Under the pieces are notes generated by a model. It was not told where the DNA came from. It worked only from the letters and a program-made list of their open reading frames with translations, and made no database searches. Shown one piece after another: positions 1 through 13,300 of a stretch of DNA of 64,000 nt. The position numbers were made by a program, and so were the translations under genes. Where the stretch lies: positions 124,001-188,000 of the forward strand of contig JAACJK010000061.1 of the NCBI GenBank assembly GCA_013368325.1. Direction: 5' to 3'. The DNA comes from Ephemerocybe angulata (lineage: Eukaryota; Basidiomycota; Agaricomycetes; Agaricales; Psathyrellaceae). Each line of letters starts with the position of its first letter. Position 1 is the first letter of the stretch.

Positions 1-1032
1 CACCATAGCTTGCACCCCCTTTTTCGGATCGCCGGGCTGTTTTCCATTGTACGCTATGAGGTATAAATTAACTTTGAATGAGGCGGTAGGATTCTCTAAA
101 TGTTCGCACCTTGCAGAGCAGCCTCCGTTTCGTCAACAATCGACCGGTAGTCCGAAATTCTGGAAACAGGAGCAGCCCTTTGGCCCTCCGCCAGAAACGT
201 CGTTCGTGTATATCCCCAGTCAATCGAGATACTGCGAAGTCCAAGCGAAGCTATTTCCTTGTCGAAGCTTCTAGAAATTGCTTTAGTAGTAATGGATCGC
301 CATCAGGGCTGGGCGTTATTTGAAGGAGCTGTTGCCCGCACCTTTCAAGGCCCATTTCGTGGCACCATATATTCCCGAGTACGGATTTGCCCTTCGGATG
401 GGGTGAGTACACATAGGTGTTCGCAATCTGGAGCTAACGTACTGCCACCCCGCGATCGAACCCATCCAGAGGATGGTTCCGCTCCTCCTCTCGCGCATGT
501 ACGGCAAGAAAGCCCGAGCGACGTTCAAACCGCCAAACGTGTTTGTGCTAGTAGTCCCCTTGAGCTGGAATTCGCTTAGAATGAGCTGATCTACTTACTT
601 GAAGTTTGCGAGCGTTTCCTCAGGCGTGAGTTCTTCAAGTGTTCCAACGCAAATGTAACCTTCGATGGAGGTCAGCTAAAGAGCAGGGCAACTTGGCATC
701 GTATCGCACCTGCGTTGTTAACAAGTACGTCAATACGACCATAGATATCGACCGCCTTCTTCGCTGCTTCGTGCAAGGTCTCAAGGGGTGCGGTAACATC
801 AAGTTCCAGCACTGCTGCTCCGGCTGCTTCTAGATCTTTCAGCTGGGGGAAGGAGCGAGCGCGCGTAGTTGCAATCACTTTATCCCCTCTCGCTAATGCG
901 GCCAAAGCCAGGTCTTTTCCAAGGCCAGCGCTAGGCAAGATAGATCAGCTGTGGTATAATGTGCAGAGAAAATTCACAGCTGCGAACTTACGAAGTGCCA
1001 GTGATGAGCCAAACGAGGTCTGAGGAGGCCAT
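1..1032 (-). CDS. Short-chain dehydrogenase/reductase (SDR), C-terminus cut by window edge
   Basis: NAD(P)-dependent oxidoreductase of the classical SDR fold; the substrate cannot be told. I place seven exons: 1032-992, 930-710, 659-599, 547-443, 391-342, 280-110 and 53-1, with phases that match across every junction. About 234 residues are visible. The cofactor-binding glycine motif (ITGTSAGLG) spans the exon 1/2 junction. It is followed by ALARGDKVIATTR, the LDVTAP segment, VLVNNAG at the end of exon 2, the SIAGW serine strand and the catalytic YGATK. After these comes an SDR-like tail (EIASLGLRSISIDWGYTRT, then NGKQPGDP). The start ATG at 1032 lies nine codons before the first beta strand, which is normal. 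The least certain junction is the 280 acceptor (AAG rather than CAG/TAG), chosen because it keeps the frame. The missing C-terminal part, perhaps 40-50 residues, lies left of the window. The gene looks intact as far as it goes. Confidence 0.85.
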
Positions 1033-1120
1033 TGAATGTGGTGTCAGATGAACAAGAACGTGGTGGGTATGGGCCGTCGCCGCCGACAATCCTACCCTCA
1101 GCCTTTATACGGCGAGTAGT

Positions 1121-1504
1121 ATGACGTCTATGCGGTCCCGTCCTTCAGATTCGGAGTCATCAAGTACTGGCCCTCTGACTTGGCGACAACAAGAATTGAA
1201 ATCGTCGTCGGATGCAGTGATGCACCTGGTGTTGCACATGGATGAAATCGAGAAGACGATAGGGAGACGCGTGGACGTACCCCATAAGCTAGACGCTGTA
1301 TGGGTCTGTGTATTCTTTGAGCGTTCTGGCCTCTTTCATGGCATGGACTTCATGACATACCATACTCTGAAAGATCACTCTGGCTTGAAGCCCAGGTATT
1401 CTCGGATCACGAAAGACTTGGAAAGGTGGCCACACTGGCAGGTAATAAGTAGCACTGGTGACAGAGAAGCCCGCAGCAGCCCGCAGCTCGGGCCTATGAG
1501 CTAA
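1121..1504 (+). CDS. Unrecognised open frame divergent from the SDR gene
   Basis: A 127-codon ATG-started frame begins 88 bp from the SDR start on the other strand, so the two could share a promoter. I recognise no domain. The stretch around MDEIEKTIGRRVDVP looks protein-like. A possible donor (CAG followed by GTAATA) at about 1440 would make this a first exon whose remainder I cannot find. It may equally be chance. Confidence 0.2.
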   Translation: MTSMRSRPSDSESSSTGPLTWRQQELKSSSDAVMHLVLHMDEIEKTIGRRVDVPHKLDAVWVCVFFERSGLFHGMDFMTYHTLKDHSGLKPRYSRITKDLERWPHWQVISSTGDREARSSPQLGPMS

Positions 1505-1653
1505 ATGCTCGCGACGGCAAGGATGCAATCTGGACACTTTGAACGCGTTAGCGGGCGGCCGGGCTCGGCCGGGGTTCGTTCTCCGATGAGTCCGCAATCA
1601 CCTTCCTTCTACAACTCCGACTGCCCGAACTCGACGCTGGCGGCTGGCTACCC

Positions 1654-1707
1654 GTGAAAGGTGGGTGAGTATCCATGCTTAAAGCATGGATACTCACCCA
1701 CCTTCAC
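1654..1707. repeat. Near-perfect snap-back palindrome (54 bp)
   Basis: Two 21-bp arms, GGTGGGTGAGTATCCATGC plus TT and its exact complement, meet around a single A near 1681. Pairing continues outward through GTGAA/TTCAC with one unpaired A, giving about 26 bp of stem. There is essentially no loop. It lies in sequence without a convincing gene. Confidence 0.8.
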
Positions 1708-2310
1708 TTCTTCTCGTGCGAGATACCCGCAATGTCTACAGCTATTATGGGCGGCACTCAGTCTCGGATATCGTTACGGTCTTCTCGAATGGCTACCTCA
1801 GGCCAATTGGTCACATAATATATTTCAAAATTGGCCTTCTCGGGATGGGGAGAGCTCCTTGATGACCAAAGGTCCGTGGAAACTGGCTACAACGCACAGC
1901 GATTTACCAAGATTTAGCTACTCCCGGGCGATACCTGGTCTTGACTTGGGCGTTAATCTTCATTGTAGTAGTCATGGAGTTCCATCATGGACCATGTACA
2001 AGTTCAGTGGCTATCTCCAGATATATTCAATAGTACGGTCATCCTCAAGTACGACTACTGGGTTTGACTTCATGCAAGGGCGCTTAAATGAACTTTCATC
2101 ATCCATATCGATTTGGCGTCAAGACCCTACGCCCGACTCGAGGGTTGTGCACTGGGAAGGTCGACTCTGTGAATGTGCAAATGTGCAAAGTCGACAGAGA
2201 TATTTTACTCAAATCAAAGGAACTGGGACCCCAGGTCCCAAAGACGTCAGCTTCTTCGCGCGGCAGAAGCGCGTGAATCATACTGTTCCTCAATGGTATA
2301 TGATCTACAT

Positions 2311-2989
2311 GGATAATTCAATTGAGGAACCCCCCTTCCCCCTAAAACCCCCGTTTGATGCATGTTTTAGCAGAATTGATGGATTTTTGTTTGTTCACGC
2401 TTGACGAGGTCGGCCGCTGGTGATCCAGGACGGTGATAGCCAGCGCCGGGTGAGCGGGAAGGCGCGCTTGATGCGTAGCACGAAAGGGTACATATCTCAT
2501 CCTCAGCAATGTTTGAAGGGCTCAAATGCGTAAGTTCAAGCGCTTAGACCTTCAGAACATACGTCTATGCATCCTGGCCTCAAAAGATAGAAACATATTG
2601 TCAATATGATGCTTAGAGTAACAAATCTCTAATATGATTCATGGGTAATAAAATCTAATCTAATCTTCAGAAGATCGCGTATTAACTCTATATATTAGTG
2701 GGACAATTCACATCCACTGAGATGTAAGAGTTACGAAGGGCGGATTATGCCTAATTTGCCTCGGATAGAGCAAGTACTCCAGTGTAATCGCCCACCTAGC
2801 TTCGCATGCAGACGGCTTCCCGCGCGCCCTTTCCGCATTCGGACATGAGCGCCCCGCCATGCCCATGATGGCTCCAGCCATCATGATAGCTTCGGCACCC
2901 CGCCGACGTGACGGCAGAGGGTTCCTCAATAAGCTATTGAGAAACCCTGGGATTCCCTGGGGAAGGGGGGTTCCCAAATTGAATTATCC
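2311..2989. mobile_element. Mutator-like MITE with 9-bp target-site duplication
   Basis: The element is 679 bp with terminal inverted repeats of about 31 bp. The left end begins GGATAATTCAATTGAGGAAC; the right end is its complement with two differences, and both continue into a C6/G6 run. The flanks are identical 9-mers, GATCTACAT, at 2302-2310 and 2990-2998. A 9-bp duplication is the hallmark of Mutator-like elements, so I assign it there. No transposase frame is inside, so it would depend on an enzyme from elsewhere. The interior holds a perfect 10-bp-arm hairpin (2864-2885) and a second imperfect one near 2929-2956 that reuses the GGTTCCTCAAT motif of the termini. Confidence 0.8.
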
Positions 2990-2999
2990 GATCTACATG

Positions 3000-5900
3000 T
3001 ACACAGCATGTACAGGTGATATGTGTAAACATTCAGTCCACATGAAATCAGAAAGGATCAACAGCCCCGGAATTGGTGAATATTTGTGCGAAACTGCACC
3101 GACTTGCACGGATACCTCAAAGACCACATATTTGCCCCAAATACCCCAATTGCCTTTTGCGAATTCGCCGATAACCTGTCTAAGTCCCTCGCTCCTGCCC
3201 GGTCGAACGCAGAGATCCTGTCTCTGCGGTAGTGCAATGAATACTGCGCACTGCCTATCGTCACGGACATCTCTGATAAGATTGTATATCGATGGCTAGC
3301 TCTGACTCGGCCACCTAAGCTGGGAAGCGCCCAGGGACGACAATCAAACCCAGTGCGTGGGACCAGCCGATCCTTGCCAGACATACTTTCAGGTTCCGCT
3401 GCCCGTCATACCCTCAGCCCCAGCCTTGAGGTCGATTGACAAAACCTTCTTCAACTCCTCCCGTGCTTTCGGCGGCCATGATTGACAAATGCTGTATATA
3501 CGCCTCACATTCTAGACTTGATGTAGGTAAGAGCGCAGCGCGTGTGGGACGGAGTAGGAATTCTTGTTCTTTCGCAATTCTCAAAGCTCCGGTGGTCTGA
3601 AGGGTGTATCGAAGGTTCGGCTGGCCTGTTGACGCAGGACAAGATGATTACCCATTGAACCAAGCCTTCCCTTCGCTACTCCCCAACCAATTTCGACTAG
3701 TCCATTGGGACTCTCCTTCAGGTGGGATGCGTTAGGCATGCGATTCCGCAAATGACCTCCACGAGCCTCCAGTGACAGGCTTAGACGCCGGCATGGAATC
3801 AATCATCTGATAAGCCTAGATTTGGGAATGGATCCTCGGGCATGCAAATCCCTTGGGATCACGGCCGCCGATTTGCTTCCGCGTGCTTGACATCTCCGAA
3901 TCAGGCTACTTTAGGAGGAAAACTTATGAGATGACATAAGAAGGTCCAAGGTGGACCCTCGCACCATTTGGGTTGTGCATAAGTACATAGGCGCGAATTC
4001 GACGATCCTAGAGAAAGGGTATCGACGAGGGAAAGTACTCGTCAGGAGCTAATGTACAGACTGTTTTTGCAGAGGTTGCTCAGCAAGCGCTGAAATTTCT
4101 CCCAGTGAATCTCGGGCATGGTGAATCGAGATGGATCGAATGTGGATGGGTGTGGGCAGCACATAACAGGAGCCGGACCTTGGACTTGAGGGGCACACGA
4201 TGTTATTGCCGTGCGGCGAAGCCTATCCTTGGTGTGTTGATTACTGTACACTTTAGTCTCCAGGCTCCAGAACCACCCTTTCGAATTGCCTTCCTCGTCT
4301 ACGCCTCACGTCACCCTTCCCGCTGTGTGGCAAGTGATAAGAACGCGAATAACCTTTTACTCAGTAGACTAGCCAGATATGAATCAAGAGTCAAGCTGTT
4401 AGCCCTTGGCACCCGTCCACCGGCGCTACTGAGGATCGACCTGATTAATACCCCTGATATGACATGGAAGCGATTTGTCATAGGCGAACTACTTATGGAA
4501 AGTAAGTCCTATCAAGGAGCAGATCTCGCCGCGCTGCCCGAGTGGGAAGCTCGTCTTAATGAGGGTTAAGAAGCCTAGCGAAAATCCGCATTGGCTAGTA
4601 TGGATTGCTAGCGCTCGTGTTCTACCGAATTGAGCCTCCTGTATTCATTCGCAGGGCACACTGCACATCCGGAACCAATCTGGGGCCCTGATAACGATCG
4701 CCTGCAAGCATAGCCTGCAAGGCTGATCGATATCTTGTTCTACCGTGTCCAGCTGATCGAAGTTAATTGCTGCTATTTCTGCTTTAAAAGGGGAAATATA
4801 CTCTCAAGACGCTCTGCGTCGTAAGGATTTGCTGCGCCGACGGCCATGGTACACCGGGGTGACTCTGGTCTCCCTCACGCTACACTGTACACGCGGGGGC
4901 GGTTTGCCGTCCCAGTTCTGCTTCTCGTATCGTCAAGTTTTGGACCAATACAGTGATCCATCCGGAGCTTCTCAGCCACTTCTCAACGGTTGTAATCACA
5001 GACGTCCGGCGAGTCTCTCTGGTTACATCTCATTTGGACAAAATTTACTCCAAATTAAATGAGACCTTGATACCTTTCTTTACATCGCGGAGTAAGTATG
5101 ATCCAGGTCATACGGGTTCCTTCGTTCTTCAGGATATCACGATGGAAATAGATTGAATGTCATGGGTCTACAGCTGTGTCGCCGATCCCGACCTAGCAGC
5201 GGCTAAGCAGCCCATCATGTTGCAACTCCGAAGGTCAAGAGAAGCCCTGGGGTAAGATCCTTCAGGTTCCCACAATGGCCCAGTGAGTGGTACTCCCATG
5301 GCACAGTCGGGAAGAAGCCAGCCATGCTCCAGTGAATTATATCGGATACGATGGACCTCGGAAGTCAACCGCTCTACCCGTCCTACCGAGATGGTGCCGC
5401 AGCCATCTTGACCACGTATACTTAACATAAAACGCCTGCAGGCCTTCCATCACAGCCAAGCGGTCGACAGAGGGCCAAAGACGCACAAAAATATTCACAT
5501 ACGAAGAAGTCCCGACTCTCCTCACTCCCACAAGGAAGACGTCTGACACTTCAAGCTCCATTACGTGCCGAATCAACGCCGATCCGCGCGTGCGCGTGGG
5601 TTTAGCGCAGGAAATCAGGTCTATCAGCCCAAGGGGGACTACTTAAGGGGGACCGTTGCGACAACTGTCGTGCTTTCGCGACAGGGACGGTTCGGATTAT
5701 AAGGAAGAGAGAGGCATATGGACCAGCCTTTGGGCGGATAGAGTGGAAAACAGCATGATTTTCTATTCCTGAGTCAGGAGACGAGGTACGGATGCACTCA
5801 AAGGTTTGTAGGATCAGAGCGCTGGGGAGAAACCGGTATGGCGGTGGCCTTCTATATGCAGATGTGGGTAAGTTACGGGCGCGCGGGTATGCCCTCCGAA

Positions 5901-8900
5901 GGTGTACCACCGCGACCAGCGGCCACGGCTCACTTCACGCTGCTGAGGACCTTGCATGAAGATCTATCCTTGGCATTGCGTCTACAGACGTGCACAGTGT
6001 ACGCATAAATGGGTATCAGATCTTCAAACCCCCACAGCGCACGAATCTATGTATGCGCGAATACGACTATGACCACATTCCATCAAAATCATGATGATCT
6101 CCAGCGTACACTCACATCCCATGTTCCAAGTCCATTTATCGACAGGACATCTATTCAACGAAGAGCGCTGAGTTACATACATCTCTGACTCTATTTTAGA
6201 CAGTTCGTACACCCGCATTCTCGATAATAGCGAAAGAAGGACAATGTACGACGAAACGGCATTTGGCGTCTCCCTGATGTCCCTTCTGGGTTTCGGAGGC
6301 TGCGATGATCATTCGTGTGTGTATTCTACGGAAACACATAAGTGCCTACCGCAGCAAGTAAGGTGGCTTTAGGCTCTTAACAGCTTATAACAGTCACATT
6401 GGCCGATTCCGTCGCGCATCAGGTATGCATCTTACGAGCAGCCTCGGACTGCGAAGGTAGTTTGTTGTCGAATATCTACCCCACTCCGTTCTTCGAGTCC
6501 GAGAAACGACATATAGCCGTCCTTCCTTCTACATATCCTGACTGTGAGGGTAAGAGTCACCACAGATGCAGATATACGGATAACCCTTTCCGAGGGGAAG
6601 AGTATCGGGCAGCGCCTATCGTTGGGACATTGGACTCTACGAGGGGACTTTCCAGTGGTATGCAGGACTTCTCAGTCGACCTGATGCAACGAATATAGTG
6701 CATCTATTCGTTCATATCATGTTTTACGGCTGATTGAGTTCCATCTATAGTACTTTCGTTCACAATGTCGGATATACGGATCGCTATCCTATTCACGGCT
6801 ATGGCTACTGCGCGCATACGGCTCAGGTGGACTGTTTCACCTATTCTGTACGCTCAGAAATACTGCGTGGGCAAGAATAGTCCCAAGGGCGGCCTTGCAC
6901 CCAAAATGCCCGAAACGACCGGATATTGGCAACATCTTCCCAGACTGCACTTAAGTATATACACCCACAAACAGATTGCCATTATCCTAACAGTACTTCT
7001 TGGGGTCTGTTTGTAGGCTCCAGCCAGGCCGCCGTCGGCGCGAATATTATGGAGGTCTCGGCGGAGTGAGCGGCTACGCCCCTGTCTGGCGAGGGAAGGC
7101 GCTTCCATCTATGTATCTATCTGCTGATGATGCCTGCAGCACGATTGGAAATTGGACTCCATCACAAGGGCATGCGCGGTTAATCTCGTATTGAATTGAG
7201 CATGCATATGGCGAAGATCCTGGAAAATCATGCCTGTTTCTCTGTCGGATCCTGATTCATGAGGTGAGTTTCGATTGTGATTTGCAGGAACCCCTTCGAC
7301 CAATTGTCCCCTTTCCTGATAGCTGAGCAAGAACTCAATAAAGATTGTGAAGGGCTGACAGTAGGTTCATAGACCCAGGTATTGCTTGGACATCACTATG
7401 TGCATGGGCGTACCGAGGGGCAGGCAGCTTCTTCGCTCCTTCTATCGCCCACAGACCACTTTATCACAAGCGCCAAGTCAACCTACGAGTTGAGTCCCTG
7501 ATACCATGCGTCTCGGAGCTTGGAAGCACCAGTGCTGTCGCACATCTATCACATACCCAAGGCCTCGCGCCCTCCATTCAGTCCAATCGACCACCGTGCA
7601 GTGTTATCTCGGAGCCACCCCAGATACACGCTCGGAGCTCCAGGGACTCCTGATTCTCGCCTGATGCAGAGCGCCAACGGCGATGCAAGGCCTTGATGCC
7701 TATCCTTCCATACACAGAATCAACACTTTCAGCACAAATAGTACACACTGCAACCCCCTCTTTAAACAACGTAAGAAAGGCCTCCCGGGGTGTTCTTCCA
7801 CATACATGGAAGTTGATAGATATCCCTGGGCTAAGTATGATACTACCTGGGCCGCATTGATCTGGGCGCTACTTCTCTGATAAAAGAACAGCGGTGAGCC
7901 CGCACCCCGCGTCGCACAGCTGGGCCGCCATACCCACATCTCCAACGAGGGATAGACAGACAGACAATGTGCATCCTCGTGTACTAGCGATGCCGTACTG
8001 CAGTGCAAGGTTCTAAGAAGCCAAGTCGAACTTGCTGCCCGGCGTCGCCACTGCGCGTTGTTGCAGGGGCTAACCGGCAACCCCGATTGAAGGGGTGAAG
8101 AGAGAGGAAGGGACTTTCTGCACAAATTGAATTGCCATACTTGGTGTATAAATCTTCGAAGACTGGGAGGTCCACCAGCTGGTTATCATCGGTGATGCGG
8201 TGAGTACCAACAATTGGTCTGAGCGCAGTAGAGGAAGACAGCGAAAATCAAGCGCTGGGCCTCTCCAAGTCCAAATTTCATCCTGAATCCGAACACCTCG
8301 TAGATCTTTTCATTTCTCGAAATCAACAAGTTATGACCCAAGCCTCGACAAATCTCACAGCCTTCCCACAATCCCCAGATAAACTCCAACACCACGAATG
8401 AACGCACCGACGTCGAAACGCCCACTTATCAGTCACAGTCAGACATACAGCAGCTTTCCCCATCTCCAACCATGACCCAAACCTGCTTACACCGCGGCCC
8501 CCGCGCCGTTAAATGTCCTCACACTTGCCCCCAATTTCAATTCAATTCAATTCAATACAATACAATATGTACCCAACGGGCCAAGCGCAGCGTGAGGCCC
8601 AATGTATGTACTTACGATGAATCGGGCTTTCCCGATCGTACCCGCCCTCGCTGCAGCGTGCAAGGCTGCCAAGTCGATAATTGATCACAGTGCCGGACGG
8701 CGCGCCACACACTGGCACCTCCCGCCGCCACAGACAGGCCCTCGCTCTCAAATGGAATTGCCTCACAGCCGTCTTTCCAAGCCTCGCGGTCAACAAGGTC
8801 ATCGCACGACGGACGCACGCCAACTCTTTGAGCCTGCAGCGGGGCGCCACCGGCAGACGCCACTCGGGGGCCGCTTTAATAATTGATTAATAAGGGTGTA

Positions 8901-10350
8901 AAGTAACAGTTCTATTTGCGCGTCGCACGACGGACGTGCGCGACGACGGGAGAGACGACGGGAGGGATGCACGCACGGGTAGCTTTCACCCGAAGCGAAA
9001 ATGCAGTTTGAACGTGGTGCGGTTTCCACGGCGTGTCGACCGCACGCGCACGAAAGGGACTTGGAGGCCCCTCGCACCGCGCACACGACTCCAGTCTCTG
9101 AGTCGCAGAGGAATCAAATTAGATGGAACGACGGGCGCTTAAATAAATCCTAGGATCCGATGACCTCATCAACCTGACGCACCTTCCCTCCTCCCTTACC
9201 AATCCTGTGAGAAACTCTCTTCCCCAATAACTTAAGTATCTCATGGCACCCCCGAGCCTTGCCCGAGCCCCCCGCCTGCGTTGCGACGCGAGGTGTCAGC
9301 CAGAAATTGAGCCAGCCCGCCCGTCAGACCCGAAACGCAAGCGCCCGCCGAGGGCCCAATGGAGTCTCATGTGTGATGCGAGGACCGCGGATCCGCCGAG
9401 CCTGAGTCCAGCGATGCGTACCAGTCCACGGCGCGCGCAGGCGCATGTGCATGCAGGTCCATCGGTGTATTCTCAAGATCCGCCTCCGAGTCCCAGAGCC
9501 ACCCAGACTTACTAAGGACCTCGAACGTGCTCATGTAGTACTTAATAGACATGGGGTAGGATACTCAAGACGAGGGTAGACTTCAGGGGGCTGGTTCGAT
9601 CAGCTCGATACCGACAATGCCAGCAATTCAGGTTCCATTTGACCTTCGGTTTCGGGGGCACAAACGGGGCTCTCTGAGGTGTCTCTCTATCGAAATACTC
9701 ACGCTCAGGGACCACGATAGGCTCGTCACCAGCAGTTATGAATGTGTCCACTGGGAATGCACTCATATCTACAAATCTACCTACAACCCAAGAGACTGGC
9801 CTCGAGTCTAGGACCACGAGGACGACTGGGATAATCTTTTCTCAAATCGTGTCGGAATGTACAAAGTTGCCCTGCAGAGGTTGAAATATCTACCTGTCAG
9901 CCTCAGCGCGTACGCGTAGCCGAAAATAACATGAACGAGTTACCAAGGTCTTATTCGAATTATTTTCTATTCGGACGTTTACATCCACACTACACTAATG
10001 TGACAAACCACATCTAGCCATACACAACAAAACCACAAACATGATGAACAAGCCAAGATATATAGACACAGATAAGTAACGTAATAGACACAGAGAGAGT
10101 TAGAGACAAGCTTCAAGACATAATGAACGTATGGATGAGTTAGAGAGAGAGAAATAAGGATAAAAGACAGCACAGCACGATAGCAATGACACTAACACTC
10201 GACACAAACACAGACACAGAGAGCCTAGACTAAAGACACAGCGAAAGCCCCCCACACGAGGGCCGCCCCCAGCGGACAGGCGAGGCGCTCACCACCCCCT
10301 CACCCCCCTCCCCGCCGTCCGCTCACTACTCACAGGCCTAAGCGTCGTAC
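3000..10350. other. Gene-poor stretch, no convincing gene
   Basis: Only short frames occur here, and none carries a domain I recognise or forms a coherent exon chain with splice sites. The GC-rich part near 8.5-9.5 kb has many overlapping frames on both strands, as expected from composition. A 100-codon stop-free minus-strand frame at about 2992-3298 is the longest protein-like fragment. The segment at 9980-10260 is rich in ACA/GAGA and is probably the 3' flank of the zinc-finger gene. Confidence 0.5.
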
Positions 10351-13300
10351 TCACAGCCCTCGCCTCCCCCACAACAACATACGGGCTCCTATACACCCCC
10401 TCTCTCCCCACCTCTCCCCCATACCCCTCCCATCCTTCCCCTCCCTCCCCTCGCTAGGATCATACCGATACGCAGAGGCAGGCGCAGGCACACCCCTCAC
10501 CAGCGTCGCACTCCGCACCACCGGACTCCGACTCCCCTCACTCCCACTGCTCACACTCGTCACGCTCGCCCTCCTCCGCCCACTCGCCCTCCTCACATTC
10601 GATGTCGTAGGAGGAGGGCCCCGCCCGGGGAGCGCGTACGGATGGTGCCTCGGCGACACGCTCGCGCCCTTCACACTCCCACTAACAACTTGAACGTATG
10701 CAGGTGCGCCTCTCGGCAGAGGCGCGGAATGCTGCTCGTATGAATCGTACTCCGCCTCCCTCTGATATGATTCACGCTCATACCCCCTCTCATACTCCCG
10801 CTCTCCTCCATACCCACTCGGAGTCGAAGACGAATTAGGTGGAGGGGGTGGGGGGTACATACTAACCCGCGCCATACTCCTTTCCAACCGTCCCTCTCCC
10901 CTCTCCCTTCCTTCCCCCCTCTCCTTCTCCCGACTATGCAGTTCCCTCTCCCTCTCCCGCTCTCTTTCCCTCTCCCTCTCCCTGTCTCGCTCTCGCTCCC
11001 GTTCGCGTTCACCCCCTCTCCATCCCCCAACTCCCTCTCCCCCTCTCCCTCTCCCTCTCGCGCTCCCTCCCCTCAGCTTCACCGACACCCACAGGCCCCC
11101 GTCTCGCCCCACTCCCATACATCCTTGCACTAGGCGCATACGTATACACACTCCTGCCCTCTTCCCCTTCTCCCTCCTGCTCCCTCCTCTCAGGCCGCCC
11201 GCCACACCCCGCACACCGGGGATCTCCACACCCATACCCCCTCTCGTACTCATACCCCTCATATTCGTAGGGCGAAGAACGGCGCAGCTCGTCTGCACCA
11301 TAGGAATGACTTCCATACCTCTCTCTTGGGTGCATCGAATGTGCTGAGTGTAAGGGATGCGAAGAGTGTGGAGGAGGGGGGTAAGACTCGGGCTGCACGC
11401 GCCGCAGCGTCGGGACCGTACTCCTTCTCGGGGGCGGCGCGTGCTCATGCGCATACGGTGGATGTGAAGGATACGGTGGATGCGACGGATGTGGTGGATG
11501 CGCCGAATGCGAATGCGCCGAATGCGGGGGGTAGTGGTGGTGATGCTCAGAAGCACGCCTATACTCGTGTGCATACGGATCGCGATGATACGCCTCGCCC
11601 CTCGAACCATATGCCAGCGGAGGTGCAGATGGAGGTGGGGGTGCGTAGGCGCTCGGATTCGGATACGGGTTCGCATACGCTCCACTATATGTTACGACCA
11701 TCGCCCCGCTCCCCGCCGCGCTCTGTACACTCGGCGGCGCACTATACGGTCCAGTCGGTCCAGTCGGTCCAGGTGTTGAATACCCCAAAGCATGATGCTG
11801 ATGTTGATGCGCAGGCGGAAGCGGATATTCGTACGGCTCGCCCCCCGTCCTCCTCCTCCTCCTCTGTCTCTCCGGGACGTATGCGTGCTCCAGAGAGGGA
11901 GGGGCAGAGTGATGTGGGAGAGGGTGCGCGTGTGCGGAGACAAGGGGTGGTGGCGAGGACGTTGAGGAGGAGGGGTGTGAGGAGGGGATGGAGGAGGAGG
12001 GGTGCGAGGAGGGGTGGGAAGGGTGGGTTTGACGAGAGAAGCCCGGGGAGGTGTGGTTGCGGTAGTGGCGGCGCATGTTGGAGTTTACGTTGAATTCGCG
12101 GCCGCAGGAGGGCCAGGGGCAGCGGAAGGCTGATCAATTCGTAGTAGCGCGTCAGTATGTGTTTCGGTGCGATATTTTCAAACGAAGGACTGGAGTAATG
12201 AAATTGATAAAGAAAGGAAAGACAACTCACGCGTAGCCCCCGTATGCGTATTCACATGAATCCTCAAACTACTAGGCCGATTAAACCTCTTCAAACACGT
12301 CGGACACACATGCTTCTTCCCACTCGACCCGCCCTCCCCACCCCTCTCACCCTCGCCCTCACCTCCATCACCTCCATCATGATCCTCCCCGCCACTCGCC
12401 TCGTCCAGCTGCATCGCGTCGTCGTCCTCCTCCTGCATCCCCGCGCTCGGACGAGGTGCGGATGCCGCATCGGGAAACGAAATAACAGCCGGATACGCCC
12501 TCGGGCTCATCCCCTGCTCCCCCATCCCAATCTTCCCCTGCGCATGCGCATGCTGCTGCGCCTCGAGCACGTCCACGCTCGACGCGGGCGAGTAGGGGTG
12601 ACTCTGCGCTCTAGAAGCGGGCGAGAGGCTCAGCATGCTCTCGCGCGAGCTGCCACTGCTACTTGAGTCGGAGGGCGGGGGCGGGGGCGGGAGGTGCGGT
12701 TGCTGCGCTTGCGGTTGTGGTTGGGGGCTCGATGCCGATGCCTCCTGATTCGAAGCGGACGCGGGAATGGAAGTAGATGCCGACGCGGGATTGGAGTTAG
12801 GTGTCGAAGAGGAAGAGGCGGAAGAGGAGGGATGCGAAGGCGAGACGGCGACGCGGAACGCGGGTGCGGTGCCGCGCTCGACGCCGGGGATGTTAGGCGT
12901 GTGCGGGCCGTGGAAAGAGACGATGCGGCTCGGGAGCGTCGTGCTGCTCGCGAGGTGCTGCAGGCTGCTGTGCGCGGGGTCTGACCGGAGCACGTCGAAG
13001 GACGGCGGCAGGCCGGGTGGGGGCGAATTCGAGCTCGAGCTCCCTGATGGACTTGTTGTTGTTGTAGCGGTTGTGGTGGAAGGGGTGGGGTGGCGGTGGG
13101 GGGAGGAGGATGAGGAGGAGGGCCGGGAGGATGTGGTGGGAGGCGACTGGGAGAATGTAATGTGAGTGGCGGGGATGAGTGGACGGATGGCATGTGCGTA
13201 CCTGGCGCTGGTCCCGCTCTCCTTCGCTCTTTTTAGCCATGAGGTGCTCTACATACATTAGCAACCCTTTAGCCTCTCCTTAAAGCTATGTAGAAGAGAC

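Noticed and set aside
2992..3298. About 100 stop-free codons on the minus strand, including GNWGIWGKYVVFEVSVQVG
   Set aside because: Looks protein-like, but has no start, no matching splice sites and no family I recognise; it abuts the MITE target site.
8186..8425. Minus-strand frame with a hydrophobic, protein-like sequence
   Set aside because: No ATG at the start of the frame, and the only continuation needs a 30-nt intron, too short to trust.
11326..12093. Open plus-strand frame of 255 codons opposite the zinc-finger gene
   Set aside because: Antisense to the region encoding the fingers and low-complexity tail.
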